A stretch of DNA of 6,068 nt from UKL13-2 sp031430555 (GTDB taxonomy: Bacteria; Pseudomonadota; Gammaproteobacteria; Burkholderiales; Usitatibacteraceae): assembly GCA_031430555.1 (NCBI GenBank), contig JANPBQ010000057.1, forward strand, positions 1-6,068, read 5' to 3'. Under the pieces are notes generated by a model. It did not search any database. It was not told the origin of the DNA and was given only the letters and a program-made list of their open reading frames with translations. Every line of letters starts with the position of its first letter. Positions within the stretch are counted from its first letter, which is position 1. Below are positions 1 to 6,068 of this stretch, one piece after another. A program made the position numbers and the translations under genes.

Positions 1-40
1 ATCTTTGGCCTTAACCTGAGAAAACAAGACGCGAGAATCC

Positions 41-1075
41 ATGTCGCCCGTGAAAATCCGGTGGGAAACCGTCCCCAAAGTCCTGCTGCACGAACACCTG
101 GACGGCGGCCTGCGCCCGCAAACCCTGCTGGAACTGTGCGCCGCACGCGGGCTTTCGGTGCCTGCCAACGACGCCGCCGGCCTCGCGAGCTGGATGCAGG
201 CCAACGCCAATTCCGGCTCGCTTGAGCGGTATTTGATGGGTTTCGGCTTGACGGTGGCGGCGATGGCCTCGGTTGAAGCCTGCGAGCGCGTCGCCTTCGA
301 AGCCGCCGAGGACGCGCGTCTCGACGGTTGCGTGCTGGCAGAATTTCGCATGGCACCGCTGTTGCTCGAAGCCCACGGTCTGTCGGGCGAGGCCGTGGTC
401 GAGGCCCTGCTGTGCGGACTGAAACGCAGCACCTTGTACTGCGGGCTGATTGTTTGCGCGATGCGCACCGATCCGGTTGAAGTCACCGTGCGCAGCGCTC
501 GCCTCGCCGCCGCGTACAAGGATCAAGGTGCGATCGGCTTTGATCTGGCGGGTGCTGAACGCGGCTATCCGCCCTCCCAACATGCCGATGCGATTGCCGT
601 CGCCCTTGACGCCGGCCTCGGTTTCACCTGCCACGCCGGTGAAGCCGATACGGGCTTGCGGGTGCTGGAAGCCGCCCAATTGGGGGCGACGCGCATTGGC
701 CATGGCGTGAAGATCATGGCGGCGGCAAATCCGGATGAGCAGAAGGCGTGGCTCGATCAGGCGCGCAGTCTTGGCTTGCATTTTGAAGTCTGCCCCACCA
801 GCAATGTCCACACCGGCACTGTCCCCTCGATCGCCAGGCATCCGCTGCGGGCGATGGCCGAAGCGGGATTGTCGGTATCCGTCTCGACCGACAATCGCCT
901 CATGTCCGGCGTCACGCTGTCCGGCGAATTGCAAGCGGTGCATGAACAAAATGGCGTCGCAGTCAATCAACTCAACACGATGATGCGCGACGCGGCGCGA
1001 GCTTCTTTCATGCCGGAGCCCATTCGGGCGGCGGCATTGCGCGCTATTGAGGACGGGTTTAAAGTGGCAAGTTGA
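41..1075 (+). CDS. add: Adenosine deaminase
   Basis: The 344-residue product should be a cytosolic zinc hydrolase that converts adenosine (and deoxyadenosine) to inosine and ammonia in purine salvage. The metal and catalytic residues of the family are all visible: the HEH zinc ligands H17 and H19 near the N-terminus, the HAGE motif with ligand H198 and proton-donor E201, GHG with H221, and STDN with ligand D284. Other family blocks are LDGGLRP (20-26), GFDLAGAE (166-173) and CPTSN (251-255). The residue after the metal-binding Asp is Asn, followed by RLMSG, where the E. coli and animal enzymes have a second Asp (TDDP). From memory, the TDNRLMS form is that of actinobacterial Add proteins. The length is normal for the family. 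The ATG at 41 is chosen because the conserved region begins within 15 residues of it; the ribosome site is weak. The next gene is 55 nt downstream on the same strand and shows no functional link. Adenine deaminase is a less likely alternative because LDGGLRP and TDNRLMS fit Add better. Confidence 0.93.
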   Translation: MSPVKIRWETVPKVLLHEHLDGGLRPQTLLELCAARGLSVPANDAAGLASWMQANANSGSLERYLMGFGLTVAAMASVEACERVAFEAAEDARLDGCVLAEFRMAPLLLEAHGLSGEAVVEALLCGLKRSTLYCGLIVCAMRTDPVEVTVRSARLAAAYKDQGAIGFDLAGAERGYPPSQHADAIAVALDAGLGFTCHAGEADTGLRVLEAAQLGATRIGHGVKIMAAANPDEQKAWLDQARSLGLHFEVCPTSNVHTGTVPSIARHPLRAMAEAGLSVSVSTDNRLMSGVTLSGELQAVHEQNGVAVNQLNTMMRDAARASFMPEPIRAAALRAIEDGFKVAS

Positions 1076-1120
1076 AGTGCATCGTGCAGGCTCGCGCAAG
1101 AGAAGCGCCAACTAGGAAAC

Positions 1121-1126
1121 GAGGAG
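1121..1126 (+). promoter_or_regulatory. Ribosome binding site of the FimV-like gene
   Basis: GAGGAG lies 4 nt before the ATG at 1131 and is the best Shine-Dalgarno match in the window. It fixes the start of the small exported protein and suggests that the protein is efficiently translated. Confidence 0.7.
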
Positions 1127-1130
1127 CATC

Positions 1131-1547
1131 ATGAATCCATTCACAAAGAAGATTTCGCTTGGGCTGTTCGCCATTGTTTGGTGTGCGGCGTTGCCGTTCA
1201 CGGCGAATGCCGCCGGACTTGGCGGCATCAAGGTGAGTTCCGCGCTGGGGCAACCGTTTGCGGCGGAAATTGAAATTACCGGCCTGCCGCAGGAAGATTT
1301 CGAATTCGAATTGGCGAAGGGCAGTCTTGCCAGCGCCGAAGCTTATCAAGACGCCAAGCTCGCGTTCCCTCCCCTGCTTCGACAAATGCGCGTCACCACC
1401 GAGAAGCGCGCCGACGGCAAGCCGATCCTGCGTATCGTCAGCAACGCGCCAATCAATGAGCCCGCGCTCAATCTGTTGATCGAATTCAACTGGCGCGGCG
1501 GCAGATTGGTGCAAAAATTTTCGATCCTGCTCGATCCACCGAAATAG
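1131..1547 (+). CDS. Exported stand-alone FimV N-terminal domain protein
   Basis: The 138-residue protein has a clear Sec signal peptide: lysines at 6-7, a hydrophobic core at about 9-23, and a likely signal peptidase I site after TANA (residue 27). The mature part begins AGLGGIKVSSALGQPFAAEI and continues through LRIVSNAPINEP (100-111) and LNLLIEFNW (113-121) to end SILLDPPK. This is the pattern of the periplasmic N-terminal domain of FimV/TspA/HubP polar landmark proteins (L-G-x-I-x-x-S-x-L-x-Q-P-x-x-A-E-I ... LNFLV-x-x-x-W ... LLDPP). Full-length FimV proteins are several hundred residues long and carry a LysM domain, a transmembrane segment and a TPR-bearing cytoplasmic part. Here the reading frame stops at the domain boundary, so the mature protein should be a soluble periplasmic domain of about 110 residues. 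A strong ribosome site in front and a terminator 24 nt after the stop indicate a complete gene rather than a truncated FimV. Its function is unknown; a role in cell-wall or type IV pilus biology is inference from the domain only. Confidence 0.82.
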   Translation: MNPFTKKISLGLFAIVWCAALPFTANAAGLGGIKVSSALGQPFAAEIEITGLPQEDFEFELAKGSLASAEAYQDAKLAFPPLLRQMRVTTEKRADGKPILRIVSNAPINEPALNLLIEFNWRGGRLVQKFSILLDPPK

Positions 1548-1570
1548 CGGTTGCGGTCGTTCTTGCATTG

Positions 1571-1617
1571 AACGCGGCGCAACGCGCACTCCTTTGCGCA
1601 CGCCGCGTTTCATTTTT
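1571..1617 (+). terminator. Intrinsic terminator after the FimV-like gene
   Basis: A perfect 9-bp outer stem pairs AACGCGGCG (1571-1579) with CGCCGCGTT (1601-1609). Inside it a second 5-bp stem pairs GCGCA (1584-1588) with TGCGC (1595-1599) around the loop CTCCTT. The run TTTCATTTTT (1608-1617) follows at once. This should end transcription of the add and FimV-like genes and separate them from the hydroxyproline operon, whose first codon is only about 50 nt further on. Confidence 0.85.
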
Positions 1618-1667
1618 CCGCCGCCAACACTTTCATCCATCGCGTTGACTTTCCACGCCCATTCATC

Positions 1668-2630
1668 TTGAACAAAATCCGTTACATCGATTCACATACC
1701 GGCGGTGAGCCCACCCGCGTGGTACTTGAGGGATTTCCTTATCCGCAGAATATTCCGCTCGCAGGGCGCGTTGAATTTCTGCGCGCCCATCACGATAAAT
1801 TCCGCGCCGCCACCGCCGCGGAGCCGCGCGCCTCCGACGCAATGGTCGGCGCACTGCTGATGCCTCCACTCAATGCGGGGTCGGTGGCATCGGTGATCTT
1901 CTTCAACAACGCCGGCTACCTCGGCATGTGCGGCCACGGCACCATTGGGCTGATCGCGACACTGCGGTACTTGGGCAAAATTTCGCCGGGCATCCATGCC
2001 ATCGATACCCCGGCGGGGACGGTTGCTTGCACGCTGCGCGCCGACGGCGTGGTATCGATTGAGAATGTCGCATCGTACCGGTACCGCAAAGGCGTTGCGG
2101 TGAATACGGCGTCACACGGCGAGGTGATCGGCGATGTTGCGTGGGGTGGCAACTGGTTTTTTCTGGTTGATGGCGGCGATCGATCAATCGACCTCGCGAA
2201 TATCGACAAACTAATGTCGTTCGCCCGCGCAATTCGCGAAGCCTTGCTCGCCGCGAAGATTACCGGCCGGCGGGGCGAGGAAATCGATCACGTCGAAATA
2301 TTTGGTGCGCCTTCTCGGCCTGAACTAAATAGCCGAAATTTTGTGCTTTGCCCGGGAAATGCCTACGACCGATCGCCCTGCGGCACCGGCACCAGCGCGA
2401 AACTCGCCTGCCTCGCTGCCGACAGAAAACTCGCCGAAGGGGAGCGTTGGCAGCAGGAAAGCATTGTCGGCAGCGTGTTCGAAGCGAGTTACAAGAGTAC
2501 GCAAGGCGGTGAGCCGGGCACGATTACACCCACCATTAGCGGCAAAGCATTCATCTGCGGCGAAGGCGAATTGATACTGGATTCGGCCGATCCATTCTGC
2601 TGGGGAATTCAAGGAAAGAAACCGCAATGA
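1668..2630 (+). CDS. 4-hydroxyproline 2-epimerase (proline racemase family)
   Basis: The 320-residue cytosolic enzyme should interconvert trans-4-hydroxy-L-proline and cis-4-hydroxy-D-proline without a cofactor, the first step of hydroxyproline catabolism (called LhpA or HypE in other bacteria). Both catalytic cysteines of the two-base mechanism are present: C88 in MCGHGTIG (87-94) and C238 in SPCGTGTSA (236-244). Having both argues for an epimerase; trans-3-hydroxyproline dehydratases lack the second Cys. The HGT after the first Cys, rather than HNS as in true proline racemases, favours hydroxyproline as substrate. The N-terminal block IDSHTGGEPTRVV (7-19) is conserved and fixes the start near TTG 1668. 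No ATG or GTG lies in frame upstream as far as the terminator, and the next Met is residue 59. No Shine-Dalgarno sequence is visible before the TTG. The stop overlaps the next start (ATGA), and the two downstream genes fit the same pathway. Confidence 0.9.
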   Translation: MNKIRYIDSHTGGEPTRVVLEGFPYPQNIPLAGRVEFLRAHHDKFRAATAAEPRASDAMVGALLMPPLNAGSVASVIFFNNAGYLGMCGHGTIGLIATLRYLGKISPGIHAIDTPAGTVACTLRADGVVSIENVASYRYRKGVAVNTASHGEVIGDVAWGGNWFFLVDGGDRSIDLANIDKLMSFARAIREALLAAKITGRRGEEIDHVEIFGAPSRPELNSRNFVLCPGNAYDRSPCGTGTSAKLACLAADRKLAEGERWQQESIVGSVFEASYKSTQGGEPGTITPTISGKAFICGEGELILDSADPFCWGIQGKKPQ

Positions 2631-3532
2631 TAAATTTCTGGAACGGCGTGTTGCCGGCCATTACCACGCCTTTCAATGCCGATGGCAGCGTGGATCATCC
2701 GTTTCTCGCCAAGCACGTTGGCATCATGTTCGATGCCGGCTGCACTGGGATCGTGCCACTCGGCTCGCTCGGTGAGACTGCGACACTCACATTCGCCGAA
2801 AAGGAATCCGTTCTCAAAACCGTCGTCGCAGCGGCGAGGGGGCGAGGCACCGTGGTTCCCGGTGTGGCGGCACTCTCCACCGATGATGCTATCGCATTCG
2901 CGAAGTTGGCAGCTAATGTCGGTTGCGGCGGATTGATGGTGCTGCCACCTTACGTCTATTCGAGCGATTGGCGCGAGATGAAATTTCATGTGGCATCTGT
3001 GATCAACGCCACACCGCTGCCATGCATGCTCTACAACAATCCGCTTGCGTACAAAACCGATTTTCTGCCGCCGCAGATCGCCGAGCTCGCTGCTGAGCAC
3101 GCGAATCTGGTCGCGGTAAAGGAGTCAAGCGCCGATATCCGCCGCATCGCTGCGATCAAATCGCTGATCGGCGATCGACTGCATATCCTGATCGGCGTCG
3201 ACGACATCATCGTCGAAGGTGTCGCCGCCGGCGCGACCGGCTGGGTGGCGGGCCTCGTGAACGCGTACCCGCGCGAATCGGTGGTACTTTTTGAGATGGC
3301 GCGCGCCGGCCGCTGGAAAGAGTTGGAGCCGCTGTACCACTGGTTCTTGCCACTATTGAAATTAGATACCGTCGGCAAATTTGTGCAACTGATCAAGCTC
3401 ACGCAGGAGCATGTCGGCATGGGCCATTCACGCGTGCGCGCGCCGCGCTTGCCGCTGGTGGGTGCCGAGTTGCTCGAGGCGGAAACCATCATCAAAAATG
3501 CGATGGCGACCAAGCCCAAGTTTCCGGCATAG
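2627..3532 (+). CDS. DHDPS/NAL-superfamily lyase, probable 1-pyrroline-4-hydroxy-2-carboxylate deaminase
   Basis: The 301-residue (beta/alpha)8-barrel protein of the dihydrodipicolinate synthase/N-acetylneuraminate lyase superfamily has the Schiff-base lysine K165 (VAVKESS), the catalytic Tyr136 (MLYNNP) and the carboxylate-binding loop GSLGET (46-51). True DapA proteins have GTTGE and an Arg shortly after the Tyr (YNVPxRT), which binds aspartate semialdehyde. Here the loop is GSLGE and YNNPLAYKTD has no such Arg, so lysine biosynthesis is unlikely. Between an epimerase and an FAD D-amino acid dehydrogenase, the expected reaction is deamination and dehydration of pyrroline-4-hydroxy-2-carboxylate to 2-oxoglutarate semialdehyde, the role of LhpC/HypD. 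The ATG overlaps the upstream stop by 4 nt, implying translational coupling; AAGGA at 2611-2615 may serve as ribosome site. The superfamily is shared by KDG and NAL enzymes, so the substrate rests on context. Confidence 0.83.
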   Translation: MINFWNGVLPAITTPFNADGSVDHPFLAKHVGIMFDAGCTGIVPLGSLGETATLTFAEKESVLKTVVAAARGRGTVVPGVAALSTDDAIAFAKLAANVGCGGLMVLPPYVYSSDWREMKFHVASVINATPLPCMLYNNPLAYKTDFLPPQIAELAAEHANLVAVKESSADIRRIAAIKSLIGDRLHILIGVDDIIVEGVAAGATGWVAGLVNAYPRESVVLFEMARAGRWKELEPLYHWFLPLLKLDTVGKFVQLIKLTQEHVGMGHSRVRAPRLPLVGAELLEAETIIKNAMATKPKFPA

Positions 3533-3538
3533 TCATTC

Positions 3539-4789
3539 GTGACCGAACGCACCTATGACGTGATGGTGATTGGTGCCGGCGTGATCGGCCTTGCCTGCGC
3601 GTTTCGCCTCGCTCGTCTCGGGCAACGCGTGCTGCTGATGGATCGCAGCGAGCCCGGCCACGGTGCATCGTTCGGCAACGCGGGTCATATCGCGACCGAG
3701 CAGGTATTTCCGTTAGCGTCCCCCGAGGTGGTCCGAGGCGCGCTCGGCTATTTGTTCAACCCCGGAAGTCCATTGCGCATTCGGCCCGCATATTTGTTGC
3801 CGATCCTGCCGTGGCTGGCGAGATTCGCATGGGCCGCGCGGCCAAGCGCGTTTGCGCGCGGTACGGCGGCGTTATCCGCATTGCAACACCATGCCGCGAC
3901 CGATATTGCGACGCTGTTGCGCGACGCCAACGCCGCGCACTTGTTGAAAATGAACGGCCATTTGTTGGTCATCGAAAGTGCCGCATCACTCCTCACTGCG
4001 AAGCAGGAGATGGCGCATCTCGCGGAATATGGCGTCGAGACCCATTGGCTTTCGTCAGCTGAGGTGGCGAAGTTGGCACCGGATCTTTCTGCACCGATTG
4101 AAGGCGCATGGAAGTTCACCGGCACCGGCCACGTCGCTGATCCGCTCGCCGTATGCGATGCGTTGCGTGATGCGTTTTTCGCGGCGGGCGGAAAGTTTCT
4201 GCGCAAGGAAGTGGTGAGCGTTGAAAGTGCGCCCGGCGTTTTCACTGCGCAGACGGTTGCCGGCACGCGCCATCGCGCCAATAACATCGTGCTCTGTTGC
4301 GGCGCATGGTCAAAGGATCTTGCGAGGCAATTGGGCTACCGTGTGCCGCTCGACACCGAGCGCGGCTATCACATCACCGTACCCAATGCAGCGCCGCGAT
4401 TCGATATTCCGATCGCCTCATTCGAACGAAAAATTATCATGACGCCGATGTCATGCGGCTTGCGGATGACGGGCACCGTGGAATTCGGTGGCCTGAAACT
4501 TTCACCGGATGACACGCGTTTCGACTTGTTGACCCACCACATGCAAGCCATGGTGGGCAACGTTTTCACCGAACGTGCAACGCACTGGATGGGATTTCGC
4601 CCGTCGCTGCCTGACCATTTGCCGGTACTGGGGCGCGCGCCCGATGGCCGAAATATTTTCTTCGCGTTCGGCCATCAGCATCTGGGATTGACGCTGGCGG
4701 GTGTCACTGCACGCATCATCGCCGATCAGGTCATGCTGCGGGATTCCGGCATTGAGCTGTCCCCATTCGCCGCCGATCGATTTCAATGA
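3539..4789 (+). CDS. FAD-dependent D-amino acid dehydrogenase, probable D-hydroxyproline dehydrogenase
   Basis: The 416-residue DAO-family flavoprotein starts with a Rossmann fold. The dinucleotide-binding GAGVIG (12-17) lies between a beta strand (DVMVI) and the acidic residue D35 that ends the second strand (VLLMD). GNAGHI (46-51), the C-terminal GFRPSLPDHLPVLG (352-365) and GHQHLGLTLA (378-387) are typical of the DadA/GlyDH branch of FAD amino acid oxidoreductases. In context it should oxidise cis-4-hydroxy-D-proline to pyrroline-4-hydroxy-2-carboxylate and pass electrons to the respiratory chain. It looks like the single-polypeptide type (HypO-like), since no small partner subunits as in the LhpBEF complex are encoded nearby. 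The start is GTG 3539, 6 nt after the previous stop with no clear Shine-Dalgarno, so coupled re-initiation is likely. The nearest downstream Met (residue 9) would leave almost nothing before the FAD loop. Substrate specificity within DadA-like enzymes cannot be read from sequence; D-alanine or other D-amino acids remain possible. Confidence 0.85.
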   Translation: MTERTYDVMVIGAGVIGLACAFRLARLGQRVLLMDRSEPGHGASFGNAGHIATEQVFPLASPEVVRGALGYLFNPGSPLRIRPAYLLPILPWLARFAWAARPSAFARGTAALSALQHHAATDIATLLRDANAAHLLKMNGHLLVIESAASLLTAKQEMAHLAEYGVETHWLSSAEVAKLAPDLSAPIEGAWKFTGTGHVADPLAVCDALRDAFFAAGGKFLRKEVVSVESAPGVFTAQTVAGTRHRANNIVLCCGAWSKDLARQLGYRVPLDTERGYHITVPNAAPRFDIPIASFERKIIMTPMSCGLRMTGTVEFGGLKLSPDDTRFDLLTHHMQAMVGNVFTERATHWMGFRPSLPDHLPVLGRAPDGRNIFFAFGHQHLGLTLAGVTARIIADQVMLRDSGIELSPFAADRFQ

Positions 4790-4802
4790 TCCCGCAAGAA
4801 TT

Positions 4803-4880
4803 CCGTCGTCCCCGCGTAGGCGGGGATCCAGTGGCGTACGCCGAAAAGTCACTGGATCCCCGCCTACGCGAGGACGACGG
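4803..4880. repeat. REP-like paired palindrome between convergent genes, possible bidirectional terminator
   Basis: The 31-nt left arm (4803-4833) and right arm (4850-4880) are inverted copies with a single mismatch, separated by 16 nt. Each arm also holds its own small hairpin: CCCCGC-GTAG-GCGGGG at 4810-4825 (perfect), and its counterpart at 4858-4873 with one mismatch (GCGAGG). The arms contain the GCGTAGGCGGGGATCCAGTG type of sequence that is widely dispersed in proteobacterial intergenic regions. The unit starts 13 nt after the stop of the dehydrogenase and lies 99 nt from the stop of the convergent aminopeptidase. The resulting RNA would fold into one long hairpin in either direction, so it may block read-through or protect 3' ends. 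There is no T-run on either side, so classical intrinsic termination is not shown. Confidence 0.85.
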
Positions 4881-4979
4881 ATGGACACGTTGACTTCAAA
4901 TTTACGCACAGCTTGATTCGCCTAACGCCAACTCCAACCAGCGCGTCACCCGTTACGAATTACCCAACACCCGTCACCT
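4881..4979. other. Intergenic remainder without recognised features
   Basis: The 99 nt between the palindrome and the end of the convergent aminopeptidase hold no gene, T-tract hairpin or other motif that I recognise. The motif CGTCACC occurs twice (around 4944 and 4972), which is too short to call a repeat. Confidence 0.6.
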
Positions 4980-6068
4980 CTAAACCTCCCCCCGCACCAT
5001 CTTCAACAACCGATCCACCACCACTTCGCCGTCGGCACGCAGACCGTTGTGTTCGTATTGATTGGTAATCCAGAGCTTTATGTTCGGCACCGTCCGCGCG
5101 GTTTCTTCGGAAAATTCGCGGTGAACATACATGTCGTCGAAGTACACCGCTGCCGCGACCGGTACGCGATTCTGTTTCAACTTTTCAATGTCGTACAACT
5201 CGGGCCAGGTCGCATCTTTCGCGAGCAACTCGGCGGTCGATTTGAGTGGTTTCAATTGCGGATACGTATCGAACATCCACGGGTAAATCATTTCACCCGT
5301 AAACAAGACCGGCTCGTTTCGGTCGAGTTTGAACTCGGGATATTCGGCCAACAATCGGTCGGCCGACCAGTTGCTCGCCGCATTCTGGGTGTAGCACGCT
5401 TCCTGCATCAGCGAAAAAATTGGGCAGGTGTCGAACGACTGAAGCTGCTCCAGATGAACCAGAAAATTCCAGTTCATCTCGCACGGATTTTTCCCGTCGA
5501 CGCCATCGACAAACGCTTCCTCCACCAAATAGTGAATCGCCTCAAAACCATCGCTCATGCCGAACTGCAATCCCAATTGCAGGAATCGCTGGACGGTCAA
5601 TCGGCCACCGCTGGGCATCGCAACATCATTCTCAATTAGATGCCGCACGATGGCGCGCACCCGCTCCACATCGCCGGGATAACGCCGGTAATACAAACGG
5701 TTTTTCTCAATCACGCGCTTGTACGTCGCCCGGTACACGTCGTCCACGTGCCGCGTGAGCGACGGGATGCCGCCAGTGATCAACACTTCGCGCAACCCTT
5801 CAGGTGCGGCCGAAAGATAACGCATCGCGCAGAATCCGCCGTAACTTTGCCCGAGAATGCTCCACGGTTTGTCGCCGATCAATTGCCCGCGGATCACCTC
5901 GGCATCACGCACGATGTTGTCGGTGCGAAAGTGTTTCAGGTAATCCGCCTGTGCCTGAGGCGTGGAAAATCCGCGCATCGTCTGCGCGGTGATCGGCGTC
6001 GAGAGCCCGGTGCCGCGCTGATCAAGCAGCACCAGCCTGTATTCCGCCAGCACGCGCTTGATCCAACC
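4980..6068 (-). CDS. pip: Prolyl aminopeptidase (peptidase S33), 5' end beyond the window
   Basis: This alpha/beta-hydrolase should remove N-terminal proline from peptides. The frame stays open to the right edge: codons before the GTG at 6053 read GWIKR and run straight into VLAEYRLVLLDQRGTGLSTP, the usual family sequence. The true start is therefore outside the window, and the GTG at 6053 is an internal Val. Counting from that GTG as residue 1, the visible motifs are DQRGTGLS (11-18), the nucleophile elbow GQSYGG with Ser70, YFDDMYV with the likely catalytic Asp (306 or 307), and YEHNGLR with His335. The missing N-terminus should carry the HGGPG-type oxyanion loop. The visible part is about 362 residues, consistent with the long S33 prolyl aminopeptidase group of roughly 430 residues. 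The gene is convergent with the hydroxyproline operon. Another peptidase of the S33 family is possible, but the YEHNGLR and DDMYV motifs fit this subgroup well. Confidence 0.87.
   Translation of the reverse strand, partial: GWIKRVLAEYRLVLLDQRGTGLSTPITAQTMRGFSTPQAQADYLKHFRTDNIVRDAEVIRGQLIGDKPWSILGQSYGGFCAMRYLSAAPEGLREVLITGGIPSLTRHVDDVYRATYKRVIEKNRLYYRRYPGDVERVRAIVRHLIENDVAMPSGGRLTVQRFLQLGLQFGMSDGFEAIHYLVEEAFVDGVDGKNPCEMNWNFLVHLEQLQSFDTCPIFSLMQEACYTQNAASNWSADRLLAEYPEFKLDRNEPVLFTGEMIYPWMFDTYPQLKPLKSTAELLAKDATWPELYDIEKLKQNRVPVAAAVYFDDMYVHREFSEETARTVPNIKLWITNQYEHNGLRADGEVVVDRLLKMVRGEV

Noticed and set aside
1..19. Possible C-terminal codons of an upstream gene ending at TGA 17-19
   Set aside because: Only five codons are visible in that frame and another frame also stops at 12-14; nothing shows that either is coding.
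11..1111. A 366-codon open frame on the minus strand, longer than the add gene it covers
   Set aside because: It is a shadow of the GC-rich add gene: the translation is rich in Arg, His, Gly and Gln with no recognisable domain, while the plus strand carries the full adenosine deaminase motif set.
1131..1547. The FimV-like gene as a broken fragment of a full-length fimV
   Set aside because: An intact signal peptide, a strong ribosome site, a stop at the natural domain end and a terminator 24 nt later argue for a complete gene, and no LysM or TPR remnant follows in any frame.
1059..1640. Minus-strand open frame across the FimV-like gene and its terminator
   Set aside because: It runs through the terminator hairpin and opposite a gene with a signal peptide and a strong ribosome site; the composition is low-complexity and matches no family.
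1645..1673. TTGACT (1645-1650) with TTGAAC 17 nt later as a sigma-70 promoter
   Set aside because: The second hexamer is a poor -10 match and would place the transcription start inside the epimerase gene.
1668..2630. Proline racemase or trans-3-hydroxyproline dehydratase as the product
   Set aside because: The second catalytic Cys (238) rules against the dehydratase, and the CGHGTIG motif plus the operon context favour 4-hydroxyproline epimerase over proline racemase.
4502..4909. Minus-strand open frame spanning the palindrome and the end of the dehydrogenase gene
   Set aside because: Part of it is translated repeat sequence and the rest is antisense to the conserved C-terminus of the flavoenzyme.
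5049..5639. Plus-strand 196-codon open frame opposite the aminopeptidase
   Set aside because: It is antisense to well-conserved S33 sequence, and its protein resembles no family that I know.

Overview
This GC-rich window has short intergenic gaps, co-directional gene pairs and a secreted FimV N-terminal domain protein. Together with a paired REP-type palindrome these suggest a Gram-negative proteobacterium, most likely gamma or beta (Xanthomonadales-like). That placement is inference from gene content; no rRNA or other marker gene is present.

Layout, left to right. (1) 41-1075, plus strand: adenosine deaminase with the full set of zinc-site residues. (2) 1131-1547, plus strand: a small exported protein that is a FimV N-terminal domain and nothing else, followed by a strong intrinsic terminator (1571-1617). 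(3) 1668-4789, plus strand: a tight three-gene operon whose products fit the first three steps of trans-4-hydroxy-L-proline breakdown: a two-cysteine 4-hydroxyproline 2-epimerase, a DHDPS/NAL-superfamily deaminase-type lyase, and a single-chain FAD D-amino acid (D-hydroxyproline) dehydrogenase. The genes overlap by 4 nt and then lie 6 nt apart. (4) 4803-4880: a near-perfect 31-bp inverted repeat made of two facing REP-like hairpins, between convergent genes. (5) 4980 to the right edge, minus strand: a prolyl aminopeptidase (peptidase S33) that runs off the window at its 5' end.

How the genes may work together: the aminopeptidase would release N-terminal proline, and possibly hydroxyproline, from peptides. 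The operon would convert free trans-4-hydroxy-L-proline to its D-epimer, oxidise it to pyrroline-4-hydroxy-2-carboxylate and deaminate that to 2-oxoglutarate semialdehyde. The last enzyme, 2-oxoglutarate semialdehyde dehydrogenase, is not in the window, nor is a dedicated regulator or transporter. Adenosine deaminase (purine salvage) and the FimV-like protein have no evident link to this pathway.

I found no mobile element, CRISPR array, RNA gene or clearly unprecedented system. The points most worth a second look are the stand-alone FimV domain, the incomplete hydroxyproline operon with its TTG start and no visible ribosome site, and the long palindrome.
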